Positions 1 to 11,277 of a stretch of 64,000 nucleotides of DNA are shown here, one piece after another (the stretch's first letter is position 1; every line of letters begins with the position of its first letter). Origin of the DNA: Parelaphostrongylus tenuis. Taxonomy: Eukaryota; Nematoda; Chromadorea; Rhabditida; Metastrongylidae. A program made the translations under genes and the position numbers. The notes beneath the pieces were generated by a model that ran no database searches, was not told where the DNA came from, and was given only the letters and a program-made list of their open reading frames with translations. The DNA lies in the NCBI GenBank assembly GCA_019055375.1, contig JAHQIW010001482.1, forward strand, positions 83,710-147,709, read 5' to 3'.

Positions 1-460
1 AAATTATGGATCATAAAAGTCAATGAACGTCTCGCAGTTGTTAAGTTTCACAGAATGCTCGCACACGGTTTCGTCGTATTCGTCACAACCGCGTGGCAAA
101 ATCCAAGCGTTCCGCAGTCGCAACAAATGAGTGAACTTTACAAAGAGCGTTAACAGATGTCCGCAGTAGCGAAAATCATAAGCCACACAGTCATTTTCTG
201 GGTTCAGTTATGGTCTGGGCTGGCATCTGAGCCATTGTAAAAACGACGTTGACTTCACCAACGGAAACGTCGAAACCAACGCTGGCAGCTATCACCAGCA
301 AGTTTCAGAAGTGTATTTGAGCCTTCGAGTATTCAACACTTTGACGCAGACAATATACACTTCAGCAAGACTGAAATCTTGCGCATTCGGTCCGTTAACA
401 CGTTGACAACAATCTGAGCTGTTATTAGCTCAGACCGCACGCCGTGTAAGCCGAGGCACG
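1..460 (+). mobile_element. Tc1/mariner-type transposase remnant, cut by the window edge
   Basis: Plus-strand translation in shifting frames gives pieces typical of the catalytic half of a Tc1/mariner-family transposase. A piece reading SVMVWAGI lies around 195-235, followed by TFTNGNVETNAGSYHQQV-like residues around 250-310. The usual QQD region follows at about 350-375, where the reading is degraded. Stops and frameshifts occur between the pieces, so it cannot encode a protein. The left end lies outside the window and no terminal inverted repeat was found on the right. The family assignment rests on these short motifs only. It could be a different IS630/Tc1 superfamily branch. Confidence 0.55.
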
Positions 461-1490
461 GTGGGGAGTCTTTATTATCACGCCTTGCAATGGAGATATA
501 AGAGGTTATTTGGTATTCTGAAGTGCTGGGGGCATATTACCGTGATTATACGACAAAATATAGCAAAAGAAGCTTCTATGAGAAGTTTAATATTCAAAGA
601 AAAGCCCAGGTATCAAAAACCCATCCATATTTCAACGGGGAAAGCACATTATTGAGAAAGGATGCGTATTTCCAGCTGCTATATAACCTCGTTTCTTTCT
701 TTTTCGCCCATGATCTTTAGGCCAGCCGATAGCTTGAAAAATGCTTATTTTTCCGCCAAATTTGCGTTCTGAAATGACTTTTTAAGAAATTAACGAAAAA
801 AGATAATGCTTTGCTAACAGAGTTCACGTTTTTGTATCTGCGTCGCTTCCTCTCTGGATTCCGGGAATTTAGGAGGAAGCATCGCCACTGTTTCTGCTAC
901 AATTATCTTCATCGATGTCTCCTCTATCATATTTTACCATTTACTGGCAACGAAATTCCCTTTAGTGACGATAAAATTTCACATTTCATTAGAAAAGTAT
1001 CATAACGCCATTCTAGCCGCCGTGCTCGCCGTGTGACGGCGCAGCGTGCCGCGCAGAATTTCAACGTCGTTGTCAACGTGTTAGACGTTTGCCGTCTGTC
1101 AAGAGCAGCTTCCAGGTTTTTGGCCCAAAGAAAATTGAATGTCAAATGCGTCCTATCTCAGCAATATGGATTATTCGTGTGGTTCATGCTGGAGGAGGAA
1201 GTCTCGGTTACCCACCACATTAACGTAGACCCGCTTAGAACGGTTTTGACTCGCGCTTGCGATGAAATTACGGTGAAAACATGAGCGAGCATTTAATGCA
1301 ACTCAACCACTGCGATTCGTTGATTTTCACAATTCATAACTCAAGTACAGATGGAGAATAAAAATAGATAAAGCGTTTTCCACACCAAAATTGAATAAGG
1401 AATGTAATAAAATCATCAGCATTAATAAAAAAAAATGTCATATTAGCGCTAGAATTAACAAAATAAAAGTTGTCAGTTTTTTCCGCACAT
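461..1490. other. no recognisable gene
   Basis: Only short open frames of 60-85 codons occur here, without homology I can recognise or convincing splice sites. The first 200 bases may still be the decayed 3' end of the transposase remnant to the left. A GC-richer patch near 1010-1090 has no clear identity. Confidence 0.5.
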
Positions 1491-1493
1491 TGA

Positions 1494-1494
1494 G

Positions 1495-1546
<52 letters not shown>

Positions 1547-1620
1547 TGAATACATATATATACATGCACATTAAATATATCATTGCATACATATATGCAT
1601 ACGTATATGTATACATATGA
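1494..1620. repeat. (TA)n/(ATAC)n microsatellite
   Basis: About 125 bases of alternating TA with interspersed CATA and TGCATACA units. It is AT-only in the core (about 1505-1540) and more irregular to the right. The long minus-strand frames rich in Tyr and Ile that cross it are products of the repeat, not genes. Confidence 0.9.
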
Positions 1621-1859
1621 TATAAAATGAACATTGTATCCTGGTGGGAAAAGATAAGCACCCACATTGCTGGGCAGGTTTACAAATCTGTTTCTTTCTC
1701 ATCAGTGATTCTAACACATGTAGCCGTTGAAATACTTGGCAGCATGCTGACATGTAGAACTGAAAGCACCTCTGCATGAATGCCACTCTCAATTTTTGTC
1801 ATTTTGATGACTCGCTGTCACGTGTACAACGTGGACCCCAGCACTCCTCGCATTCGATT

Positions 1860-3520
1860 CGTACCTTCGATTCATCGTCCCAATGGTCTTTGAATTTTTA
1901 TGCATTGTTTCGACTTCAAGGTCAACAGTAGGGATCTCAAAGCAAAAATGAAACTTAGAAGAACGCTAGTAACGCTACTTCGAGGCCCATCAGACAAGAA
2001 CAGAACGAACAGGAAAAGAGGCTGTCTGAGTTCCTCATGATGACCAAAGATCCATGGTGAAAATTCCAAAAGCCGCACTCTCAGCGGGAAAGCGCAAGAA
2101 TTTCAATGAAAACTATTATAACGAAATAGTGCACATCTAGTAAATCGAAGGTTCTACCTAACAGGTTGCTGCTGTTCCAAACTTCTAAGCAAAAATAAAT
2201 CATCGGCTTCTTCGTGTCATATTCCGTTTTAGCAAATAGGAAAAGAAGGCGCCAAATTAAACGACGAAGTCTTGAAATTATCGTGAACGAGGATGTATTC
2301 AATTCACTAGTTGGCTGTAGGAGATATGCTGTCATTCGACGAGTTAATCCAACAACTTCATGTTAGTACTACGAAAGCAGAGAACACATGAGTCATTTAG
2401 CGACCTCCTTTCACCGTGGTCGATCTGAAGAAGGTCTTGATTCAGCTGAAACAGAACCAGTTATACAAGCTGTAGACAACCTATCTATGCCTATTCAGTA
2501 CCTAAAAATTCTTCGGAAACTGTATAAAAAATCCATGACGAAAATATCACTTATTTAGAAACGATATTTGTAACGACTTAAGGAGAGGAGTTCGACAAAG
2601 GGATACCATCTAACCAAAATTATCCATTGTCGTCCTCCAAAACGTCGACCTACCTTGGGATAGGGTAATACGGTAGTGAAAATAGGCGGTCAACAACATC
2701 ACTATCTTCGTTTTTATGATGACACACCGTTCGCATAGGACTAAGCATCAGCCAGGCAGAACGAATGTTGACCAAAACCAACAAAGCTTGCGGGGATATT
2801 GGTCTTCGACTGAAGGTAACGATAATGATGTTCATGAAAAATGGTTTGGTTTTGAATACGCCAATCGCCCTCACCAGAATAAACATCTCCAACTGCCCAT
2901 ATTGACGTCTTTCCAGGTCGTAAAGTTGACTGAATAAACAACCTAGCCCCAGAGTTGAACAGGAGGAAACAAGCGGCCTGTGAACTGCTCAAGACGATCG
3001 AAGATGTAGTGAACACATCAAAGAAAATTTATCTCTGTGTCCATCCTTTTGGCACATCGACTAGACATGCCTTAAAGTATGCTCAAAAAACTTGATGGTA
3101 CGTAAACATAAAAGATTACATGATGTTATCAAAGTCAAAATATCGATGCTGAGAGTATTCCTGAACTCACAAATGAGAGAAGGATTCGGAGTAATAACCT
3201 ACGTCAACATTTTGAAACCAAATACGCCGTTCTACACATCAGACAAGCAAAGATAATGTGAGATACGTAAATGTTTAACGACAACCGAAAAGCGAGAGCC
3301 CTTACCGAACAAATTATTTGGGATGTTTGACGCACCACTGGAAGACCACCAACCCGATGGTCTGATTCTCATTAGAAATGCAGAAAAGGTGTGATGCTCA
3401 ACGAATTCTCACAGCGAGACGGTCTTACTGGGCTACTTTTTGCGTGCGACAGGAAAAGTAAAAGTCTTACTGGCGCTTGCTTCAGTCACTCGACAATCAA
3501 CAGGACAGCAAATAACTCAG
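1860..3520 (+). mobile_element. LINE remnant L1, RTE-like lineage I (endonuclease + reverse transcriptase)
   Basis: Plus-strand translation across several frames matches, in order, the polyprotein of the RTE-like LINEs common in strongylid genomes. Endonuclease pieces come first: a WNEQ...LSEF region near 1995-2035 and an NEI.HI piece near 2120. An RT fingers/palm stretch follows (DLKK then a degraded DS.ET at 2424-2465, RRGVRQ.DTI at 2588-2615). Next is a degraded active-site block near 2690-2790, and then the C-terminal block (TTGRPP-like at 3340-3355, HWAT...RQEKWKSYW-like at 3425-3470). Stop codons and frameshifts occur throughout and the order is preserved, so this is an old, dead, partly deleted insertion. 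Homology is from memory of the family. A BLASTX search would fix the clade. Confidence 0.75.
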
Positions 3521-4360
3521 ATGTTTTAACTGTTGCGTAGAATTTCAGTTTCTTCATAAGTGCAGTAGAATGCTAGCCGAGTCGAAATCTCTTGCTCTTG
3601 TGAAGATATCCAAGCAAGTCGTCGCGCTTCATTTTCGGGAAGCATGGAAACCGTTGGCTGGAAGGCGGGATTGTCGTCGCCATCGTTCTTCTTTCTTTAG
3701 TTTCACACGCAAAGAATGCTTCCGTGGATCTGAGTCACCTCTAAAACCTCCACGTCCACACTAGCTACTGCAAGATTAGCTTCTATAAAATGCAGCTGCT
3801 CTGCAATAAGCTCGAAAAACTATACCTTTTCTTGGTCTAGAGACAGTAGAAGTGATGACCGTTGTTCTCACATTTCTACAAAGAGTAAAGCAGCATCGAG
3901 TTAGAAAGAAGCTTCTTACTTTTGACTTCAATGATCTGTCTTCATGGTTTTTTTCACTGTGCGGATCCTAGTACTTTCAGCATTCAATTCGTCTAATCAT
4001 CTTCCCAAATACTGTAGAATAGTGTTTGAGCGAGCCTCCTTGCAATCCCGAGGATAGCCTGACTGTTAGATTCCATTAGGCGTTGTTCATGACTACCGGA
4101 GAGAGCTTTAGGGTGGAGCTTGGCTCCATGTGTGCCGCGACTAGCATCACAACCACTCGGTCACGACGCCACAAAACTTTTCTTGCAGTGATCTGTTGAG
4201 ATCTGCTACAAAAAATAAGCTAAATTGCGGAAATATTAGGCATGTTATGAGACCATCGAACTCATGACATGACTTCAATTTCGCATTTTTCTTGATGAGA
4301 AGATGCGAAGCTGTTAATATTAGAATTTAATAGCTACAAGACAGTAGATTACAAGACAAT
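3521..4360. other. no recognisable gene
   Basis: Follows the LINE 3' end. On the minus strand, 3575-3750 can be read as a basic, Arg/Lys-rich stretch (for example RGDSDPRKHSLRVK and KKEERWRRQ). This could be a decayed exon or a shadow of the plus-strand frame at 3570-3764. Neither strand has a clear pair of splice sites, so no gene is called. Confidence 0.4.
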
Positions 4361-4363
4361 GGT

Positions 4364-4600
4364 TCAAGAGCGGGGACGTTGTAGCCGGGTAGTTTGGACG
4401 CTCGTCGCGGCGCACACGGGCCACTCTCCACTCCCAACACTCACAGCGGACGCCACATGGATGTCAAAGCCTGGCATCCCTCGAGATTGCAAGGAGACGC
4501 GCTCAATCATCGTTCCACAACGTTCAAGAAGAAGAAAAAACTAATTCAATGCTAGAAGTATTGAGAGTCGCACAGTGAAAAAAAATATGTGAAAACGGAT
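4364..4600 (+). repeat. SINE family A, copy 1
   Basis: A tRNA-like head (GTAGCCGGGTAGTTTGGACG) is followed by a conserved body: a GAGATTGCAAGGAGACGCGC block, then CGTTCAAGAAGAAG, then AATGCTAGAAGTA, then CGCACAGTGAAAAA at the end. The same body recurs at 5.86-6.12, 47.74-47.99 and 60.94-61.2 kb on this strand, and inverted near 50.5 kb, which defines a dispersed family. The 61-codon frame inside it is incidental. Confidence 0.7.
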
Positions 4601-5854
4601 CAAAATAAAGTGATAATGAAAGTAAGTTCAAAAATGGAAGCCAACTTCTTTTTGCTTTTTTTGGGCAAGTTTTTATGTACTCTGAATGTTCAATGAGTCC
4701 AAAAGATCTGTCCGTCTCTGCTTTGAGTTGTAGAATGATCCTTCAGAGCGCATGAAATTCAAAAGGGAAAAATCAAAAACATATTGGCTTTCTTTTTTTT
4801 TTTTTGATCGTCCTGGTTATCCTATCCGAAGGAGCCTGTAACACATAGTGATAATGACGACCAAATGATAAGAACATACTGGTCACTTAACTTTTGTTTC
4901 ATCTTTCACGCACCAAACGTACGTCTGCGAGAAAGGCATTTTGAACAAACAGTGATCGAATTGTTCCCAAGCACTATAGGCGCCAACTGACCAGACTGTA
5001 TGCCCGTTCTGCGTGACAAAAAACAGTAAATTTCGCCTTAAAGATAGAAAAGGCGATTACATGAGATCTGGTACGGTGTAGTTGATTTCTTGCATGGCAT
5101 GCGAGACAAATACGTCAGCGAAACGGGTATGCAGCTATAAACTCCTATGGAAGGGCATCAAATTTGAGAGTTTGTAGTTAAGCAAAAAAATTTCACTAAG
5201 CACCTATGGAGCATAAAACCATTACGGAGAAGATTTTGATGAGAAAGTCAAAATTCACGCATTTAGGAATCTATAGAATGTACGCGAAAAAACTCTTAAA
5301 GCATTACGGATGAATAGCGAAAATTCAAAAAAACAGCAAAAAGAATTATCTCATGATCACGTGTGATTTCTCCAGGCTAATTTTTCTGAGCTCAATAACT
5401 CACAACCCTATTCAATGCACGACTCTGTGCAGCTTGTTTCCAATGAATAATTAATTGCAAGACATGAAAACAACAAACTCAAGAGTGTTCAAAAAAGAGG
5501 TTGTTTACTGAGCAAAGTTTGCTTATCACGTTTATGTGCTGTGGTTATGGAAGTGTTTATCTGACTACATTCCGAATCACTAAGTCCGTTAAAGACTCTA
5601 AAGAAGGCGATAACCACTGAAACGCCAGCCATTGTTTTATTGTACCATACTCCATTTCGGTCAACGGGAATGGATTTGTCAATCAAACAATTCATCATGG
5701 TGTAGCACAATGTAAGGTCTCATCAGTTAGTGCTTGGCCATATTCAATTATTTAAGCCTAATTGATTGAATTCAACTGATCAGCCATCAGCAGCTCTCAT
5801 AAATACTCCACTTTTGTTTTCCACAGGCTGAATTCAAGGTTCTAAATCAATAGT
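4601..5854. other. no recognisable gene
   Basis: AT-rich sequence with a T12 run near 4793-4804. A 73-codon minus-strand frame at 5489-5710 has no recognisable homology and no good splice sites. It may be a shadow of decayed repeat sequence. Confidence 0.5.
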
Positions 5855-6125
5855 GGGCGCCGTGACCGAAAGGGTGGTGAGGTTCGTGCAGCAAGCGTGT
5901 AGCTTGCCTCCACACTCCCCCCCCCCCCCCCCCCCCCCCCACCATACTCTCTCCAGCAGTTAACAACAACGTCCTATGGAACGCCGCAGCAAGGCTATCT
6001 TCCAGATTGCAAGGAGACTCGCCCAACTAGTATTCTATACCGTTCAAGAAGAAGACGAAAACGAATCAAATTCTAGAAGTACCGGGATCTGCACAGTGAA
6101 AAGAAGAAAAAATATTGTGATGGAC
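5855..6125 (+). repeat. SINE family A, copy 2, with a C24 tract
   Basis: The head GGGCGCCGTGACCGAAAGGG is followed by an uninterrupted run of 24 cytosines (5917-5940). The family body follows: CCTATGGAACGCCGCAGCAA, AGATTGCAAGGAGACTCGCC, GTTCAAGAAGAAGACGAAAA and a CTGCACAGTGAAAAG end. The C run replaces the C/T-rich linker seen in copies 1 and 3, so it probably arose by slippage. Confidence 0.75.
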
Positions 6126-6542
6126 GGATCAAATAAAATAAAATGAAAAATAATCATTAGATAAGGAGCAGTACAGTGTTGATGCACAAATCAGAAAAGC
6201 CATACGGCATTCGATGTGAGAAACAGCTTTGTCCCACTCTCATAGAATTCAAATTCATTTTTGACTCAGCTAATATGAAAACGGTCACGAACATTCTGAT
6301 AAGTTTCCTCCCTAGTGAGTATATAGAGTTCTTTTGTGGGCTTTATAATTTTAATGTCAGATTTTATTACACCTTAAAAAACTCAGAGCAAAAGTTTGAG
6401 CAAGCCAGTTCACTTACGCAAAAGAATATTCGGAGCAATCATGGAACGATATAGAGCTGTAAATCGAGAGAGGGAAATACGCTTAGGATATTGTTATTAT
6501 GGCCTCTCATGGATTTTAGCACTGGAAAAATAAACACTAAAT
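6126..6542. other. no recognisable gene
   Basis: Holds one plus-strand frame of 92 codons (6176-6454) with no homology I recognise, average AT content and no splice signals that point to an exon. Confidence 0.45.
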
Positions 6543-7226
6543 TTATTGATTGGAAGTAATTAAAATTGCTCAACTCTATTGAAAGTATGCGTTACCAGCG
6601 TTAACATATTTCTGCCATCTCACAAGCAACACATCAATACCGCTGTCTAAAGAATTTCCTAGGTTTTCTTTTGGTTTCAAACTTGTCCATATTTACCGCA
6701 TCACGGACGCTCAACGAAGTCTTAATCGCAATTTGCTGCTTTACGAGTACAAACTGGGACGCGATGCACAGGCCAGTTCACTAGGTCTTGCTGCCAGCCG
6801 GAGAGACGATCAAGGCTAAGCGCTACTGTGAGCACGTGGACCGCTCCAATCGGGCCCCGTCGCGTCGAAGTCGCCACAATCTCGTCCTGTTTCAAAACGA
6901 AGCAAGGCTGCATGTCGCTAAATTGGCAAAAAGGACGGTGACCGAACTAAACTGGGAGTTGTTGGATAATCCACCGTTTGGTCCTGACTTGTCGCTATTT
7001 GACTATCACCTCTTTCGATCGCTAGAGCACTTCCTAAGCACGAAGAAGTTCCGAGACATCAGTCATGTCTTCAAGAACTGAAAACTTGCTTTGAATTCAA
7101 GGGCAACGAGTTCTATGAGCGCGGTTTTGCTTTGTTGCCTGAGAGTTGACAGAAATGTGTTCAGGCTGATGACGCATACTTTGATCAGAATATTAAGCAA
7201 TTTTAATTGCTTCTGGCTAATAAGGT
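6543..7226 (+). mobile_element. internally deleted mariner element with both terminal inverted repeats
   Basis: The left end TTATTGATTGGAAGTAATTA and the inverted right end TTATTAGCCAGAAGCAATTA match at most positions and continue with the shared AAAATTGCT, giving a TIR of about 28 bp. Inside, 6722-6780 translates to a mariner N-terminal helix-turn-helix piece (NLLLYEYKLGRDA). It jumps directly to the C-terminal part at 6788-7081 (LPAGETIKAKRYCEHVDRSN, then FQNEARLHVA, then a GPDLSLFDYHLFRSLEHF-like end). The usual second catalytic motif HDNARPH reads FQNEARLH, so the Asp is lost. The middle of the transposase is deleted. It is a dead, potentially non-autonomous derivative of the DD34D mariner group. 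Confidence 0.8.
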
Positions 7227-8460
7227 GCTGGTTATCACTTTCGTGCCAAAACTTATGACAAGATCTTATATAACATTAAACATTAATCAGGGTGAAGTAT
7301 TAACTAATTTCGACAACAATTGAATGAAAATGGTCATCAATTAGATAACAAGAAAACGATGGCCATGAAAAGCATGTTTATTAGTGCTCCTTTGGTGATA
7401 ATCAAAACGAATAGCGATGCTCTATCTATGCCTATTGTAGTCGAGATGTTAACGTGATTATCAATAACGTTCACAGTTTCGCATATCTATGAACATTATA
7501 GGTCTCCCTAAGCTTAAAAAAAGCCATGGAAATGTAGTAAGCCTCGACAAGTAGTAACTATTTGCAAACTTGAATGAACACCGGGAATTTAGTGAGCATG
7601 ACAAATGACAATGGTTTCATTCTCACATTTTCTACTAAACGATTCCTCCAGGTTCAACGTACACTTAAGACTTTAAACGAGCAAATTGAAGTAGAGTATA
7701 GTATTGCGGCATATGAGAGTGCAATGCTACGACCACATATTATAGACGCTGTCGGATAATCAAAATGTCAAGAACAGTTAAGATCAACATGTAATGTGCT
7801 TTAACAACAGTCGCTGAACATAAGCCTGTAAGTGTTAATTAAAATTCTACTTTTTTTTCAAGAACACTACACAAATATTGCAGAATTATATTGACAGAAG
7901 TCTTCATGATGAGCTCAAAAAAAAAAAAATTGATGGCATTTGCGCATCTTAAGAGAGAATATTAGAAGGACAAGTGAATTAGATCACTGAGTACATCTGT
8001 AGGCAAAGAATAAAAAATTGGGCCTTCACATCACTATCAAGTGAAGCAATGTTCTAAGCACAGATCAATATCTGGTTGATACATTTCGTACACCAAAATT
8101 ACTACCATTACAAATAATTGCTAGTCTATGCGTAATAATGTATCTATAGAGCTCAACCTATGATGATCTAAGCCAACTCAAGAACTTTGCATGATAAGTT
8201 TACCTCCATTCAAGCTAGACTTTCAAATTCAAAATCATAAAACATGTTTGCAATCAGCGTATGAATACAAGTAACTAGCAACTTGTAGTACGGCAATTTT
8301 TTCTGCACTCAGACTCAGAACTTTCTGAAGCTATGACAAAGAGCCATTATCAAAAGTTTAAAAAGAATTCGACCCTGGTGTTCTAAAAACTACAGTTCTT
8401 ACTGTTCAGCTCAACTATAGTTTTGCATAGGATACGTTTCATCCTTTCATCATTATTTAA
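7227..8460. other. no recognisable gene
   Basis: AT-rich sequence with a short A run near 7917-7930. The frame at 7574-7759 has no recognisable homology. I looked on the minus strand here for TM4-TM7 exons of the receptor gene to the right and found none. Confidence 0.45.
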
Positions 8461-8625
8461 GCCAACATGTATTAATAACATGTATACGTTGTACATACGT
8501 GACATTGTTATGTTATGTTGACGTATACACATATATGATATATGTATATGTTATCATTGATATGTTACGTTGTACATACGTTGACGTTGTTGTTTTGTAA
8601 CATGTATACGTTTTAATCAATCCAT
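8461..8625. repeat. irregular GTATAC/ACGTTGTAC-rich palindromic repeat
   Basis: Repeated ACATGTATACGTTGTACATA-like words occur on both sides of a (TATA)-rich centre: 8470-8500, 8560-8585 and 8598-8615. The words are near-palindromic. It looks like a decayed low-complexity tract rather than a defined element. Confidence 0.6.
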
Positions 8626-8916
8626 ATAGGAGATGCCTCTAGTATACTTTCTTCTCCACCTCATATATGAGGAAATGAACTAGTGAGTGAGCGTTCTCCT
8701 GAAAAAAATGGTGCCAAAACGATGCACTTGGGATGTAATTGTAGCACGCGCGCCTGCCTGGGTGAGACACGGGTCAACTCTCGCCAGAGAACGGATGTTC
8801 TGCACAATCATTCTACATTCTCAAAGTCTTCTTTGAATTTAGGCGGAAGAATTCTTAATCCTAACTGTAACTACCAAAAGTGAAAACACATAGAGGTTCT
8901 GGGTAATGTTTCATAC

Positions 8917-9016
8917 CGTTTGTTCATATAAGCCACGGGACTTGTAATTGCCCAATAGCGATCCAAACCAACAATGGATAAGTTCCAGATCGAAGCAGTT
9001 GAGCAGAGGATATCGG
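8917..9016 (-). CDS. tyra-2-like: receptor exon with TM3 and DRYW
   Basis: 100-nt exon. The acceptor ATGTTTTTAG precedes CCGATATC, and the donor is AACAAACG|GTATGA. It completes a split Ala codon (G from the exon before, CC here) and encodes [25 protein letters not shown] and SPVAYMNK. It ends with CG of an Arg codon, so the next exon must start with one base that completes it. Confidence 0.85.
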
Positions 9017-11277
9017 CTAAAAACATATTTTCAGGAATGATAGATAAATGTTCAATAAAATATATGTTGCAAATATTTCACTCCTTCAAAATTTTTAGTG
9101 AAGACATAAAGGTCTTCGAAAAATCTATTTTTCCATTTGGAATGGTGTAGTAAACCAAGTTCTGATTTGTTCCAAATGATTAAGACTCTCACCTGACACG
9201 AACACTTCACATAGAGTGTCAGGGAATACCCATTCACCTGCTATCGCATAAACGGACGACAGTGGCAAGACAATCAGTGCGAGGCAGAGATCCGAAAACG
9301 CAAGATTGCCCACCTGAATCATTCAACATGAATTCGTAATAATGAAGGCTGTAGAATGAGCAGCCTAATCAGAGTGTCTCGAGAACCAAGAATAGATTGC
9401 TTATCCTTTGACTTATCGAATTGAGAATCTAACAGTATAGAGTTGGCCTTACGGAAGACAGGTGAGCATTCTAAAAAAATAGAAGCTTCCTCTGTCAAAG
9501 ATTTATGCATGTGGCAGTGATATGTCACTTGGAAAGTAAAATAATCAAGGCAGATGGCGGACTTCATAGAAAGTTGGTCATTTGAATCAAGGCACAGCTT
9601 GTGTACAATACGGCAACGTATCTAGCTGGATTTCTGAAGTCATTCAAGAAGTTAAAAGTTATACCGATTAGTTATCAGTGTTCATTTCCAGTAATCATTT
9701 GCGCCAACTTACCAGTAAATTCGGCACTGTTTGTAGACGAGGATTCTTATAGAGAACAACGAATACAAGTGTATTTGCAAATATCGTCCAGATCACAAGC
9801 AGAAACAGTGCACCTCCCTTGAGGACCTGAAGGAAAAATTGGATAGAGTTCCAAAAATCTCGCGGAGTTCCTACAGGGATCATCCAAAAGTATGCGAAGC
9901 TTTTGCTTCATTTAGTTTAGTTGCGATCTTAAGTATGACCGACATAGTAGGCACTCAAACCAAGCCCCCTACTTCCTTGAGGTCAAAGTTTTCCCGTTTC
10001 TGCTTGGGAAAACTCCTTCTAATAACATAAATCAGCCATCGATCGTGGTGAAAAAACAAACAATGCTTCACCAAAACTTCTTAAGATTTCAGAAAAAACT
10101 GAACCAATCACCATTCAACAGCATTCACTAGGTTGATATTACGACAGATCTTAGCAGTTATAAGAAAATCCATAATAACAGTGAAAAGACATTCACAGAC
10201 GAACAATACTCCTTTCACAATATCACAGCTTTTATCTACAAATTGAGTTTGCAAACGTTTTGTTTAGTTTTCCACTATGTAAGCGGCTACTTCCATTTGG
10301 CATTTAATATCACCTTATATTATTGAACATTCAAAAATGAATAAGTTAATCCAAACTATCGAAACAACCGAATTTTACTTATTTTCGCAGCACCTAATAT
10401 TAACAAATAGCATAGTTAAATTTTTTTTCGAACTAACAAGCTCCTAAGAAATTGTATTCACTTTACAATATGTCGTATAGCCAGGTGCATAACTGCAAAG
10501 AGGATATTCAAACAAAACATGGAAGCACCTGAAAGACCGTGACGGCTTCGATGCTGTTTATCATCACATAACTCGGCCTGAAAATTTGAATGGAAAGAAT
10601 AGCATAAAAATAGATTAAAAAGTGACCAAACATGTGCTGAGAAAAATAGCAAATAAATATGAATAAAAGCTTGCATATAATAAGAAAATTTACTTGAAGA
10701 TACTACAACTTCGCTTGCCTGTTCGAACCTTTTTCAAAAGTATAATAAATGACAGAAGAAAAGTGCAAAAATATCTGAGAAAAGGTCACCAGATAAGGTG
10801 GAAATAAGTTAGTGAAGAACACCGAAACAGATGCATATAATGACCAATACTTCACGAGATATAAGGGCTCACTCTCAGCCAAGTGACTTGATTACGCTCT
10901 CGAAATTCTTCATCGAATATGTTGTGTGACATATGGGAAAATGTAGAGACGAAATCCGATTATGAAGCACTCAACGCTTGTGTTTTCACTCACATCAAAA
11001 CCTCTAAGCTCATATGTCACAAAACTATTGAAGTAGCAAGTGGCTCATTATTCATTTTTCGCTATAACAACACAATTATATGCTCAGTTTCGTTTTTCAG
11101 TAGGACAAACAAGTAGGAAGGAAAAAACCTAGAGGAAGTACACTGATTTTCGAAATTTTGAAATCCTACTTCCGACGGAACAACAGTGGCAGTGATAGGC
11201 GGATATAAAGTCATGATAGACAACAGAATACTAAAGACAATGATTGACTTGAAATGTAATGTGAGACTAGAAAACAA
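8917..11277 (-). CDS. tyra-2-like: biogenic-amine G-protein-coupled receptor, tyramine receptor-like (5' half, N-terminus to TM3)
   Basis: Class A (rhodopsin-like) receptor for a biogenic amine, acting at the plasma membrane of neurons or muscle. Four exons join in frame. They read: an N-terminal piece ([16 protein letters not shown]); TM1 with [16 protein letters not shown] (Asn1.50); TM2 with [17 protein letters not shown] (Asp2.50); extracellular loop 1 with GEWVF; Cys3.25 in LCEVF; Asp3.32 in [10 protein letters not shown], the residue that salt-bridges the amine; and the G-protein contact [18 protein letters not shown]. The DRYW motif, the PNLLVGNLA block and the [10 protein letters not shown] block fit the tyramine/octopamine branch. 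My best guess is the nematode TYRA-2 orthologue, from memory of the family. All four introns have GT..AG ends and matching phases. TM4-TM7 would follow at coordinates below 8917 but were not found. The first exon (11129 onward) is the least certain. Confidence 0.82.
9193..9313 (-). CDS. tyra-2-like: receptor exon with TM2 and extracellular loop 1
   Basis: 121-nt exon. The acceptor is TTGAATGATTCAG|GTGGGC and the donor is GTGTCAG|GTGAGAG. It encodes [40 protein letters not shown]. Asp2.50 and the disulfide Cys3.25 are present. The intron to the TM3 exon is 176 nt. Confidence 0.87.
9713..9826 (-). CDS. tyra-2-like: receptor exon with TM1
   Basis: 114-nt exon (38 codons, phase 0 at both ends). 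The acceptor is TTTTTCCTTCAG|GTCCTC and the donor is TTACTG|GTAAGT. It encodes [38 protein letters not shown], the first membrane helix and intracellular loop 1. It joins in frame to VGNLAFSDL of the next exon. Confidence 0.87.
10529..10577 (-). CDS. tyra-2-like: probable receptor exon just before TM1
   Basis: 49-nt candidate exon. The acceptor is CAAATTTTCAG|GCCGAG and the donor is GTCTTTCAG|GTGCTT. After one split-codon base it reads [16 protein letters not shown] and ends in phase 0, exactly the phase the TM1 exon needs. The donor is weaker than the others. RNA evidence would settle it. Confidence 0.5.
11129..11277 (-). CDS. tyra-2-like: possible first coding exon of the receptor
   Basis: Open from an ATG at 11277 ([15 protein letters not shown]) with a second, more plausible ATG at 11214 ([16 protein letters not shown]). 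It ends TCCTCTAG|GTTTTT, leaving two bases that join the single leading base of the 49-nt exon as Arg. The phase fit is exact but the GTTTTT donor is poor, and an alternative GTGTAC donor 11 nt earlier has the same phase. A short extracellular N-terminus would fit an amine receptor. Confidence 0.33.
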
